From NCBI GenBank assembly GCA_022376515.1, contig WTXI01000046.1, positions 124,001 through 188,000 on the forward strand: DNA of 64,000 bases, written 5' to 3'. The notes beneath the pieces are model-generated. The model saw only the letters and a list, made by a program, of their open reading frames with translations, was not told where the DNA came from and did not search any database. Positions 22,800 to 32,884 of this stretch are shown here, piece by piece (the stretch's first letter is position 1; the number at the start of each line of letters is the position of its first letter). The stretch is from Lactifluus volemus. Lineage: Eukaryota > Basidiomycota > Agaricomycetes > Russulales > Russulaceae. The position numbers and the translations under genes were made by a program.

Positions 22800-24930
22800 G
22801 ACAAACCCAGACGCACGTGGAATCAGCAGCTGCCCATGAGGTAACCAAAATGCATCCAGAGACAAGAATGATGTCTTCCATGTGCTCTACGTTCAGATAC
22901 TTCTCTTGTGCAAATGCAAAACAGATGATCTCGAATGTAGATTTTTTTTAACAAAAACAAAAAATACAGTATTTCTAACATGTATCTATGACAAAGACGT
23001 GGTCCCCGGGGTACAGGATTGGATCAGGCGGCGGAGGGTGCCTAAAGTTAAGCTGGACGGAGGGATGGCTGTTGGGGGAGGGGCAGGAAGAATGAACTAT
23101 CTACGTGGTAAAGCTGTATGTAGGAGGGCGAAGAAGAGGCCCGGGTTCCAGGTCTGTCTCGGGGCCATGCAAGCACGCGTCGTTTTGAGGAAAAGGGCCA
23201 TTGCTGCACCGCCCTGGGCTGTGCCTAGGAGGACGGGGAGGGAGGATTCGCGGTCGATCGGGCATAAGATACCTTGGCGGGCGTTGAAGGAGAGAGTGTA
23301 CTGCGAGATGACGTGGTCTACGGCCTGGAAGGGCGCTCCGCGTGGACAGGAGATGGGCTGGCCGGGGTGGAAGTGTGCTGCGTACGAGCCGATGAATGCA
23401 TGGCCGGTGATGAGCCTAACGAGCGTGGAGAAGACTGCGCGGTCGCAGCCTTTCGCACCTTGAATCACGGGGTGAGGTTTCCAAGTGGGGGGAGCCGGGA
23501 GGGCGATGTATTCTTGGGAAATGCGGTCACTGTTCCGCCAGCGGGCACCCCATTCCTCAATGAGGCCTCTTTGGCGACTTGTGGTTGGTAGCTGATAGTG
23601 TGAGACTCTCGGTGGTTCGATGGGAGGGGGCGCCAGGCGATCGTGTCGGCGGGTGGCAGCCGCGTGTGAAGCCAACCAGAGACTTGTGTGGTGAGGCCCA
23701 TGCCACGGTAATACTGAGGCGCCTGTGGAGTGAGAGGTGATTCTCAGACGTTTGTTTGAAGGAGAGGGAGAAGGGTTGGCCTGGGTGTGGCTCGGGCTTA
23801 AGGATGGCCTCTATTGTCGAGGCGTTGATGTGAGGAAAAGGACGTTGCGGGGAGGCCCGATGGTTTGAGCGAGAGAGATGTCGGTATCAAGGGCCACGAG
23901 GTCGGCGTCGAAGAGGGAGACCGTCTCTCACAGAGCACGTTCGGTGTGTCGAGCTTCTTTGCCTTCGGTGTAGGCCACCGCGGCCGCGATGCTGATTGGC
24001 GTGTCGTCGTCCCTGTGAGGGTACCACGGCAGAAGATTACTAGTTGTATGGGTGGGTTGGAGAAGGCTTCGTTTTGAGAGCGGCGGAGTACGTTTTCCAT
24101 TCTTCACCATGTTGGACTTTCGTCTCTCAGGTGCCCCAGTTGATAAGGTTCCAGGGGGGCGGCGTGGGTGCGCAGTCGAGGGCCGTGTGTGGGAACACGA
24201 GCTGGGCCATGGTCGTGAGACGGGGGCAGGTAGGGCGGTTGCGAGGGGGTGAGCATGGGAGAGAAAGGTCCGCCGGGAGATGGGAGGGCCACCCTTCGCC
24301 TAAGCGTTTGCTCTTTCGGGGGGGGGGGGGGGGGTTGTAGAGTCTAAGGGCAGAATTTTTTGATCAGCAATTTAATGCGGAGGTCAACAGGAAAGATGGC
24401 CATTAGTTGGTGTAATGGCTCCCGTGGGGCAGTCCTGAAGGCCCCCGAGATGATACGGATACCTTAAATTTGGGCAGTTTGTAGTTGCTTGGTGAGCCCA
24501 ATTGGATGTAGATTTCGAACGCCTCTGTACGAATAGAGCCTGTGCGCTGGCCACCATAGGGAAGGTCCAAAATGCACTCAACCTCTTCCTGCATGCATAC
24601 TTGACGGTCGTATCGCTTAAGAGATGTGCAACTGATAAGGCAGCGATGGGTGCTGAGGGAGAAAAATTACTCACTCTGTGTAAGGGAAAGGTCCTGGCGT
24701 GGTCACATAACGGGAACAATAGGTTTCCCAAATATTGATGTACGGATATTTTGAAATGGATCATCGTTCACTTTCATATGGTCATAAAGCTCTAGTTTTA
24801 CAAGTTTGAGATCGAAAGGAAACTCACACAAAGGAAGCACGTTGAACATGCATATAAAGTACCTCTCCATCTCGAATGTAACCAACGTCGTCGATTGATA
24901 TGTGGTCATAGAGCTGACCGGGATCTGGCT
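22800..24930 (-). pseudogene. family X copy X2, split by a LINE
   Basis: The 3' part (22,800-22,944) still encodes degraded 'AQEK..NVEHMEDIILVSGC'. The 5' part (24,504-24,930) encodes 'EPDPGQLYDHISI', 'FPFDLKLVKLELYDHMKVND' and '..AFEIYI'. Between them sits a 1.56-kb LINE fragment. The first 60-70 bp of the gene, including the MPLSPYYVYN start, are deleted, a deletion shared with X6 and X7. Not functional. Confidence 0.8.
22945..24503 (-). mobile_element. 5'-truncated LINE (non-LTR retrotransposon), copy L1
   Basis: Minus-strand remnant covering the end of the reverse transcriptase, an RNase H domain ('SFFDADLLALDTGISL'-like, 'FLTSNASTIEAIL') and the C-terminal Cys/His tail ('RLITGHAFIGSYAAHFHPG', 'CP.GAP.Q.VDHV'). 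Multiple frame breaks. Its A-rich tail appears as a T-run at 22,945-22,955. It is flanked by the 12-bp target duplication GGATGTAGATTT (one mismatch on the left), placing the insertion inside the X gene. A run of about 16 G lies near 24,318. Confidence 0.8.
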
Positions 24931-25041
24931 CACAGCATAATCGGATGAAGTTGAACTCGAAGGTTTTGGCAGTGGAAGAGGAGAAGCTAACCGAGGTAAA
25001 CGAAGCGGAAGCTAACTGCCGTGGGCCCGGCATACCCCATC

Positions 25042-25724
25042 ATGACCGCTCACCAGTGCGTCTATCCACCTCACTACTGTAGTTGGTAAACGTAACTTAT
25101 CAACTCTCGGAATAGGCTTTATTCAGAAACGACCCCCGCTCCGTTCGTCCCGCCTCTCCCTATCGACATGATTCTTGCAATACTAACCCCCACCTTAGCT
25201 TGCCATAGCCAGAGCTTCAAGTTTCCGATATCTCAGTGCAAGATGAAGTGGACCCTTCTCCATTGTTTGAGCTTTTCCGCCCTTTCACAAATGTAGAGGA
25301 GCTTTTTTTTTTGCCTCAGCACGTCTCATCGCACGTGATGTATATCTTGGAACAGGAAGGGATCCGAGTCCTGCCAAATGCGCGTGTGACGCGAGGCGAG
25401 TCTTGGCCGCCGAGAAAACGCACCCTCCCCTTACATCGAGCGCCGTGGCTGGCGCGTGGCCCAATCTCTGCCGACAAGCTACATGTCGTGTGGGACGTCT
25501 CAAAGCCTCCATCCTCGGCAATGGGCATATCAGGCAAGGACGTCCTTGTGGATTTGAGCAAAATTTTCTCGTCCAATGTGACCGCGGTGTTTCCCGAGAC
25601 GGACGAAATCGTCGTCGTTTTTAACACTGCCCTCGCACAGGACCTGATGCAGCCCATCGACAAGAGGCACAAGGTATCGAGACCATATGGCTCGCGTTCG
25701 CACAAGAGAAGCATCAGGATGTAG
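25042..25724 (+). pseudogene. F-box/DUF6699 remnant with internal deletion (FB5)
   Basis: The 14-nt first exon (25,042-25,055) and the exon 2 acceptor (ends 25,208) remain. Exon 2 then jumps straight to the family's C-terminal region ('LFELFRPFTNVEEL'), so the F-box and most of the body are deleted and the junction is out of frame. Downstream is the first part of a DUF6699-type extension ('DKLHVVWDVSKPPSSA', 'VTAVFPETDEIVVV'). This breaks off at 'KHKVS' equivalents (about 25,682), where an inverted fragment begins. Paired with FB10. Confidence 0.8.
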
Positions 25725-26585
25725 AGCACATGGAATACATCCTTCTCGTCTCTGGATGCACTTTGGCACTTTGGTTACCTCCGAGTCGTGGGCAGCTGGT
25801 GTATTCCACGATGACTCCCTGGAAGTGACTCATGGAAGAGTTCTCGGAGATCCAAAACACTTGAGAATGGGGGACTTAAGTTTGCAACAACGGCAGGGGT
25901 AGCCCCCAACAACTTGAAACTGGTGTTCAAGCCATAGGCTTGAACTTCAGCTTGTCTAGTTTAAAGGCCAAGTCAGTTTTCCTCATGTCAGTTGGAAACA
26001 TCTTTAACTCAGACTGTCTCCAAGCAAATACACGTTTCTCGACATAACATACAAGTTGCTACCGTAATCTCATGTACTTCTCTACTCTCTTACAATTCAC
26101 TGGATCCTTCCAACACCTGTGCCTTGACCCCTTGCGGAGCACGGGTCAACGCTAGTACAGTACAACAAAACCCAATCACGGATGGACGCGAGGAGAGTAA
26201 CCAAGCAGCATGATGGCTCGGCCAAATTATAACCTATCAACGTACGATTCCACCCTTTCTTTAGCAACGACGGACGAACGTCAGACGATATATATGAGAC
26301 GCGGGGTATTTCGAGCCCAAAGAGAAACATTGATGATTTATCGCGCACGAGAGAAGAAGATGGCATCAAATTGAGGCGTAGGCTCCAGGTGCCATCCGCG
26401 GCCCAAACATCCCACATCCCCCACCAAGCGGTGCGATGATCCAGGCAGTCGACCCGTTTCACACCTTGTCCCCTGATGATACCCGAGAGACGGGGCGTGC
26501 GCAAGCACCGACGGTGGTACGCCTCGAGCAACTTGTGATAGTCATCTTCCGACCGACTCTTGATAAAGCCAACCTCGTCAAGCGA
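25683..26585 (-). pseudogene. inverted block: DUF6699 C-terminus and X fragment
   Basis: Reverse complement of the arrangement seen intact at about 41,460-42,340. On the minus strand, 26,585-26,290 encodes the end of the DUF6699 domain ('EAYHRRCLRT', 'GVKRVDCLDHRTAWWGM', 'DGTWSLRLNL'). On the plus strand, 25,683-25,850 is family X sequence ('AFAQEKHQDVEHMEYI'). About 0.9 kb inverted. The same block occurs at 49,981-50,863. Confidence 0.75.
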
Positions 26586-26635
26586 TCTTTTGCTGGTTCT
26601 CTTTCAGAATTTCTCCCCAACTTCCCTAACCAAAA

Positions 26636-28569
26636 ATGTCACCGTCACCTCGTTGTCGGATCCTCATCTTTGATTTGGGCGATGTCCTTTTCTCCTGGTC
26701 CCCGGTAACCTCGACCTCCATATCCCCCCAAACTCTCAAGGCTATCCTCTCTTCCACAGTCTGGCGACAGTACGAATGTGGAAGATTTTCGGAGGACGAA
26801 TGTTACCGCCTCGTTGCAGAGAAATTCTCTCTCGATCCTGGTGAAGTTCGCCAAGCCATTTTGGATGCAAGGAACAGTCTTCAGCCCGATGACGAATTTC
26901 TCCGCTTCGTGTACGAGTTACAAGAGGAAGAGCAAGGCACATTACGCATCTTTGCCATGTCAAATACATCTGCACCCGATTACGCGGTGGCACGTTGCAA
27001 GCCTGCGAGGTGGGAGATCTTCGAGCGTGTATTTACCTCCGCCGGTGTGGGGATGCGAAAGCCGGACCTCCGCTTCTTCAAATATGTGCTGGACGAGATC
27101 AAGGCCGAGCCGTCATCGGTCGTGTTCGTCGATGACAGGTCGGAGAACATCCTCGCTGCCCGGTCACTCGGCATAAACGGGATCGTCTTCGACGACGCTA
27201 ATCGCGTGCGGCAGGCGCTTCGATATTTAGTCTGTAATCCCGTGAGCCGCGGACTTGCGTTCTTAGAACTCCGAGCTGGTCGCTTGGAATCGGAGACTGA
27301 TTTGGGCCAGCAAGTTCCCGAGAACTTTACACAATTACTCATTTTGGAAGCTACGAGTAACAGGTAAAGCTCATTTGCTTCTGCTCATCCCGTTGGACTT
27401 TGTTTGACTAACCACGGTTTCTTTTAGGAACCTTGTTAATTATGTGTATCACCCTCATACCTGGAAATTTTTCAAAGGTACCTAAGCGTTTGTGGCGTTC
27501 ATGTAACTTACCACAGATATCTGTCTGACAAACTTTTTCTTCGATAGGGAATCCTATTTTCACAACAAACACATTTCCGGCAGATATGGATACTACCTCT
27601 ATCGGTCTAATGGTCACCCATCCTGATGGTGATCATGTGGTTCACTCAGTGATGGACGAGATGCTCCAATACACAACCGAGGATGGAATCACTACGGTAA
27701 AACCCCCTTGCCCGATGTTCATACTGCCACTACACCAAATTTACCAGACCTACTTTGACTCTGAGCGTCAGCGGATTGACCCGGTCGTCGCGCTCAACGT
27801 TCTGACCCTCTTCTATTCCCGCGGTCGCGGGGAAGAGCTTTCAAGGACCCTCGAATGGGTGCTAGGTATTCTTGAACATAGGGCGTACCTTGATGGCACG
27901 CGCTACTACGAGACAGCCGAGTCCTTTCTCTTCTTTGCATCACGGCTTTTGCGCAACACAGAAGATGCGTTTCTACACTCGAGGCTCGCTCCTCTCCTGC
28001 GTGAGGGCATCCTCGAGCGCGCAGGAGTCCCTGGTGATGCGCTGGCACTCTCTATGCGTGTGTTAGCAGGTGAAGTGGTGGGGCTGCGCATGGAGCGAGA
28101 CCTTGCGGCTCTGCTGCCTCTTCAGTGCGAGGACGGCGGGTGGGAACCTTCCTGGATATACAAGTACGGCTCCTCTGGCGTCAAGATCGGCAACCGGGGA
28201 TTGACTACAGCACTCGCGCTCAAGGCGATCACGGTGCTGGATGAAAAGCGGCTGCAGCCAGGGTCACGGATCCCTTTTGATTTCCCTACGCCCCAATCAC
28301 AAGCGCAGTCAGAGCCACGGCCGAGAACCAGCACGTTGACACCCAACTCACGTGTTTCCAGAGAAATCTCCTCAATACCCAATCCGTCACCTCCACCTTC
28401 GCCTACTCTTCCGTCGCCAAAGCGGGTTATGAGGGAAAGGTGTTTCTCCGCTAGCTCCATCGCCAAGGGCGTATATGCGTATCTCTTTCCGGACTCCGAG
28501 CGCGCTCACAGCTCCTGGATTTTCCGGAACTCGAGCCTCGGCGCTCATATATCGACGTGCAACGCGTAA
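26636..28569 (+). CDS. HAD domain/class II terpene cyclase (drimane-type sesquiterpene synthase-like), copy A
   Basis: Three exons in phase (26636-27363, 27428-27477, 27548-28569), 599 aa. Residues 1-240 are a HAD-like domain: motif I 'IFDLGDVLF', motif II 'FAMSN', motif III 'MRKPDLRFF', motif IV 'VVFVDDRSEN'. Residues 260-480 resemble a class II terpene cyclase beta domain. They include the acid motif DxDTT as 'FPADMDTTS' (D272, D274), 'VNVLTLFY'-type and 'ALNVLTLFYSRGRG' helices, and a QW-like 'CEDGGWEPSW' (about 453-462). This order is that of AstC-type fungal enzymes, which protonate farnesyl diphosphate to drimane-type bicyclic products. The real product is unknown. A Ser/Pro-rich stretch (about 510-560) precedes the C-terminus. 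The start ATG follows a pyrimidine-rich leader of only about 50 bp from the inverted block. No accessory P450 or transporter is in the window. Confidence 0.82.
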
Positions 28570-28904
28570 TCTATTGTCGTTTGGCAAAAGAGTCACAAAA
28601 CCTATTTCCCTCTCCTCTTACCGCAGATGTTTGGGTGTCGCCATTACAATAAGCTTCCTCCCCTCCCCTATTGATGTTCATGAGTACGTTGTAAAAGTTA
28701 GTTTCCTGATCTATATTTACTACTTAGCTGTTGACATGTGGACAAACTATATCATAGTAGTACGAGGATTACTTTGGAGAAATAAGTATCGTATGGGCTG
28801 TGGCACAGCCAGGTTGTCGTGAGCCATGTCACTCGGGGGATAACACGCGTACACAGGGGGTTTTACTTTCTTTGGATGAGTGTGCATCTAGGATACTACT
28901 TAGG
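28570..28904. other. end of cyclase cassette and resumed spacer
   Basis: 3' flank of the cyclase gene to about 28,760, unique to the two cyclase cassettes. From 'GAGGATTACTTTGGAGAAAT' on, the sequence again matches the spacer tail found in all other modules, so the cassette ends near 28,760. Confidence 0.6.
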
Positions 28905-29577
28905 ATCCCGTCAAACTAGGATATGAAAACGTCCACCATAACGTGACAAACCGAGACGAACGTGAAATGCAGCAGCTGCCCATGAGGTGGCCAAAGAGCA
29001 TCCAGAGACAAGAGTGATGTCTTCCATGTGCTCTACATCCTGAGGCTTCTCTTGTGCGAACGCGAACCATATAATCTCGGATGTAGACTTCGACCGGTTT
29101 TGTACGAATAGCGTCTGTGTGCTAGCCACCACAGAGAAGGTCCAAAAATGCACCCAACCTCTTGCATGCATAATTGACGGTCGCATCGCTTAAGAGACGT
29201 GCAGCTGATAAAGCAGTGATGGATGCTGAGGGAGAAATATCACTCACTCTGCGTAGGGGTGAGGGCCAGGTGTGGTCACATAACGCGAATAATAGGTTTC
29301 TTTGCCAAATATTGATGTACGAATATTCTGAAATGGATCATCGTTCACTTTCATATGGTCGTAAAGCTCTGGTTTAAGAGGTTTGAGATCTAAAAGAAAC
29401 TCACACGAAGGAAGCACGTTGAACATGCGAATAAAGTACCCATCTCGAATGTAACCAACATCGCCGCTCGATATGTGGTCATAGAGCTGACGGGGATCTG
29501 GCTCCCATAAAACATGGCTGAGAGAGAGGGAAGAGAGATGCTGGTTATAAAAAAAAAATGAGGCGACAATGGCATAA
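28905..29577 (-). pseudogene. family X copy X3
   Basis: X sequence without a LINE. It keeps 'FAFAQEK.QDVEHMEDITLV', '..NDDPFQNIRTSIFGKETY' and a degraded N-terminus with a 10-A run. Frames are broken in several places and the 3' exons seen in X1 are missing. It is head-to-head with FB6. Confidence 0.75.
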
Positions 29578-29758
29578 TCGGGTGTAGTTGAACTCGAAGA
29601 TTGTGGCAGGGGAAGAGAATTGCTGAGGAGAAGCTAACCCCGGTGGAAGAAGCGGAAGCTAACTGCCGTAGGCGCGCTGGACTAGTCCCGAATTATCAGG
29701 CCGGGCCCTAGAAAGCGTGCATACAACGCGTAGTCCCCCTGCGCCGGTATACCCCATC

Positions 29759-31431
29759 ATGACCGCACACCAGTGCGTCTATCCACCTCACTAGTTGGCA
29801 AACGTAACTTATCAATTCTCGGAATAGGCATTATTCGGAAACGATCCCTGCTCCGTTCGTCCCGCGTCTCCCTATCGACATGATTCCTGCAATACCAACC
29901 CCACTTTAACTTGCCATAGCCAGAGCTTTCCGATACCGGTAGATGGTCTATTCGAAGCTGAGGGGGAAGGGGCCAAATGCGGTGCTGTCCCTCATGGAGA
30001 ATTAGATGAACGACACCAGGAAGGTATGTCCCACGTGCCATATGTGGAGTGTTGATTGACCTGGGCGTAGTAAGGAGTATCTGTCGGCATGCGGAAATTG
30101 AAAGGCTCCCCAATGAGGTTCTCAGGGAAATATTCATCTTCGTCCGACCCATTTCCCTTGTACAAGATCACTGGCTCCGGCCATGGAAATGGCAGAGGCT
30201 CGCGCACGTGTGTCGAAGATGGCGACATATTATCTTCGATTCACCCCGCTCCCTTAACCTGCAGCTCTTCTGCACCTTTGGGACCCCTGTGAAGAAAAAT
30301 TTAAACTGTTGGCCACCATTGCCTATTGTCATGCGATATCGTTTGACCTTCATCGAACGTTGCTCCCCAAACCACAAGACCGGGGATGAAGACGACATAA
30401 TGGCTGCGCTCCAGAATTCGGATCGCATATGCAAGATACAGCTAAATGTGACAACTCCACTATTGGAAGAGTTAACCACACTACCACAGAAGCCATTTCC
30501 CGCGCTAGAACACCTCGAGCTGGCCGCAGACACTGACAATGGGCTTATCCTTCCAAATGAATCTTTCATAGGACCATTCCCGAAGCTACGTACCCTCCAT
30601 GTGGCCAGGATTGCATTTCCAGCTCTCCAACGGGTTCTACCGTCGGCCAGGGATCTTGTTGTGCTTCGTCTCAACGCACTACCGAATAGTGGGTATATCA
30701 CACCAGCAGCGCTCCTCGCTTTCCTGCCCGTAATGGCTCGCCTCGAGATACTCCACCTTCATTTCCGTTCCCCAATTTCTCGACCCATCTCAGGAAGAGA
30801 CGGCCTTGCACCTCAAGGCCGCGCGGTCCTCCTCTCCCTGAAACACTTTTCATTCCACGGTGTTAGCGAAGATTTGGAGTGCCTTGTATCCGGGATCGAC
30901 GCCCCTGGCATCTCGCACATCGATGTAATGCTCCTCAATCAGGCTACCATTTTTGATACCTCCCAGTTTCTCCAATTCATTTCCCGTGCACATACGCAAA
31001 GGTTGTATGATACAGCAAGACTATATTATGCACAGGACGATATTTGGATGAACCTTAATCGACAAGATGGACCGCCTTATTTGACGTTGAGCATCCTATG
31101 TATGCGGCTAGATTGGCAACTGTCCTGTATGGCAGAGATCTTCGCCGAGCTTTCTCCTATCTTCCGTGATGTGAGAAGATTTCACTTCAACACGATTCAA
31201 GGCAACTCAGAGCAAGATTATGTGGACCATAACCCTTCTCTATTGTTGGAGCTTTTCCACCCTTTCACAAATTTAGAGGAGATCACTTTGCCCCACTATA
31301 TTGCATCGCACGTCGGGTATAAGTTGGAACGGGAAGAGAATGCGCGTATGACAGGTGTCGCCCAAACATCATTTATACGAGTCGGGTCGACATCGGGGTC
31401 TTACCCCGTATCGTTCAGGCGGTCATCCTAG
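29759..31431 (+). CDS. F-box protein (FB6), tail truncated by a nonsense codon
   Basis: Exons 29759-29772, 29920-30023 and 30071-31431, 492 aa. F-box 'IERLPNEVLREIF' with 'LAHVCRRWRHIIFDSPRSL'. The body carries the family blocks plus 'LSPIFRDVRRFHFNTIQGN' and 'LPHYIASHVGYKLEREEN'. It matches FB11 closely. At 31,429 a TAG stands where FB11 has CAG, ending the protein after 'SFRRSS' and removing the last 34 residues of the Ser/Pro tail. The F-box and body are unaffected, so the protein may still work. Confidence 0.83.
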
Positions 31432-32884
31432 GCCACCCCCAACAAGTCATCGATACCATCTCTCCCTGACTTGGCGTTACGTTCGCCAACTCAGTCGCCG
31501 TCTCCCGGGCCCCACTGGCAATTGTAAGGTCTGAATGACCGCTTCTCTGGGAACCACTCGTGCAGCCCACTTTTCCTCTCAACCCTCCACCCGTTGCTCT
31601 ACTACCTTGAGTTTGCTTGCGGCAAGTTTCCACCCTCAGCGCGACCACACGCCACTATCTTCGTACCCCATTCCCAGTTTCATTCCCCACGACCGTTCCT
31701 TGCGCCCGTTCCTTGATGCGCCGCCAGGTGCGGCTTTCACTTAGCCCAAAGTTCCAATCCTGCTACTTGATTTTGTGTCTCGAACCTCCCTTCTCCATTG
31801 TTATGAAACCTTCTGCATCTTCTCCCTTTGTCTTCCGGTCTCGAACTGAAAGACGTGACTGTACGAATTGCTCTTGTTTTACTTACCATACCTTTCTCTT
31901 CAGCTTCCATCTCTGTTCCGTTCCTCTCTTTGTACTATTACCCTTTGCGCAGGGATCGTTCACAACCATCTGATTGCGTGCTCCTCTCTCGCATACTTTA
32001 AGTTGTGTTGGATTCACATGCTCACCCTCATGTCTATACTAACGTCTCTACATCACCCGTTGCCAAATATCCTGATATCGCCTTACACCGCCCGTGAGCA
32101 CACTGGATCGAAGTCACGGATGATTATATGTTCTCCAGTCCTTTCCTTGATCAGGAGTGGGAAGCCACCTGGCCAACGGGGAACGAGTCCGTGTTGTCCA
32201 ACAAGTCAAGGGTGGAAGCTCTGTGTACCACGAGTACTTTTGGTTACCTCCACGGGGGATGCACTCGTATAGCGAGAGGGGACGGACCAACGTGAGAGGG
32301 CCATGGGATTGTCGTTACAATCAATAGCTTAGATAATTGCCTGTGAGATTAGATAGCATTCAGTCATAGGCAACAAGACTGAAGTGAACGCGTCGAAAAC
32401 TACGCTATTTTATACTGTCCAAAGTCGATATAAATGTCCAGAACAATGAGAATTTTCATTCTACCCATAATCGTGTATCTAAGTGTCCAGGGAGCCAGTC
32501 CAGTACATAAATTGTCATTAATCATAACTACTCCGTTCCGCGCTGATCCCCGGTTTCCGGTCCGCTAGATCCGCGGGACCGGGTCGCAGGGATGCAACAC
32601 GCTTTGGCTTGTCCACTTAGGACTGTACTAGAACGCACAATATCACCTGCCGGAGAGCTGACAGGACAAACTCTGCGTTTCCAGGTGCTGCCCGGGTGGT
32701 CTTTGGGGGAATAAGTATCGGGTGGGCTGTGGCACAGCCAGGTTGTCGTCAGTCATGTCTCTTGGGGTATAACACGGATCCACAGTGGACTTTGCTTTCT
32801 TTGGATGGGTGTGCATCGAGGATACTACTTAGGATCCCTACAGACAGGCGCCGAACTACTACTGTAGTAGGATACGAAACATCC
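31432..32884. repeat. array spacer after FB6, carrying a solo LTR
   Basis: Same unit as after FB4, with the pyrimidine-rich first half and 'GGATACTACTTAGGATCCC' near the end. It is longer than the others because of a 279-bp insertion at 32,310-32,588. No conserved open frame. Confidence 0.7.
32310..32588. mobile_element. solo LTR
   Basis: A 279-bp insertion absent from the matching place in other spacers, which read CCATGGGATGCAAC or similar. It begins TGTCGTTACAATC, ends GGGTCGCA, and is flanked by the perfect 5-bp duplication GGGAT (32,305-32,309 and 32,589-32,593). TG...CA ends plus a 5-bp target duplication are the marks of an LTR retrotransposon. There is no internal region, so this is a solo LTR. 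A TATAAA-like stretch lies near 32,428. Superfamily not assignable from this alone. Confidence 0.8.

Noticed and set aside
23097..24340. Plus-strand Gly/Arg-rich frames across the LINE copies.
   Set aside because: Antisense shadows of GC-rich LINE coding sequence.
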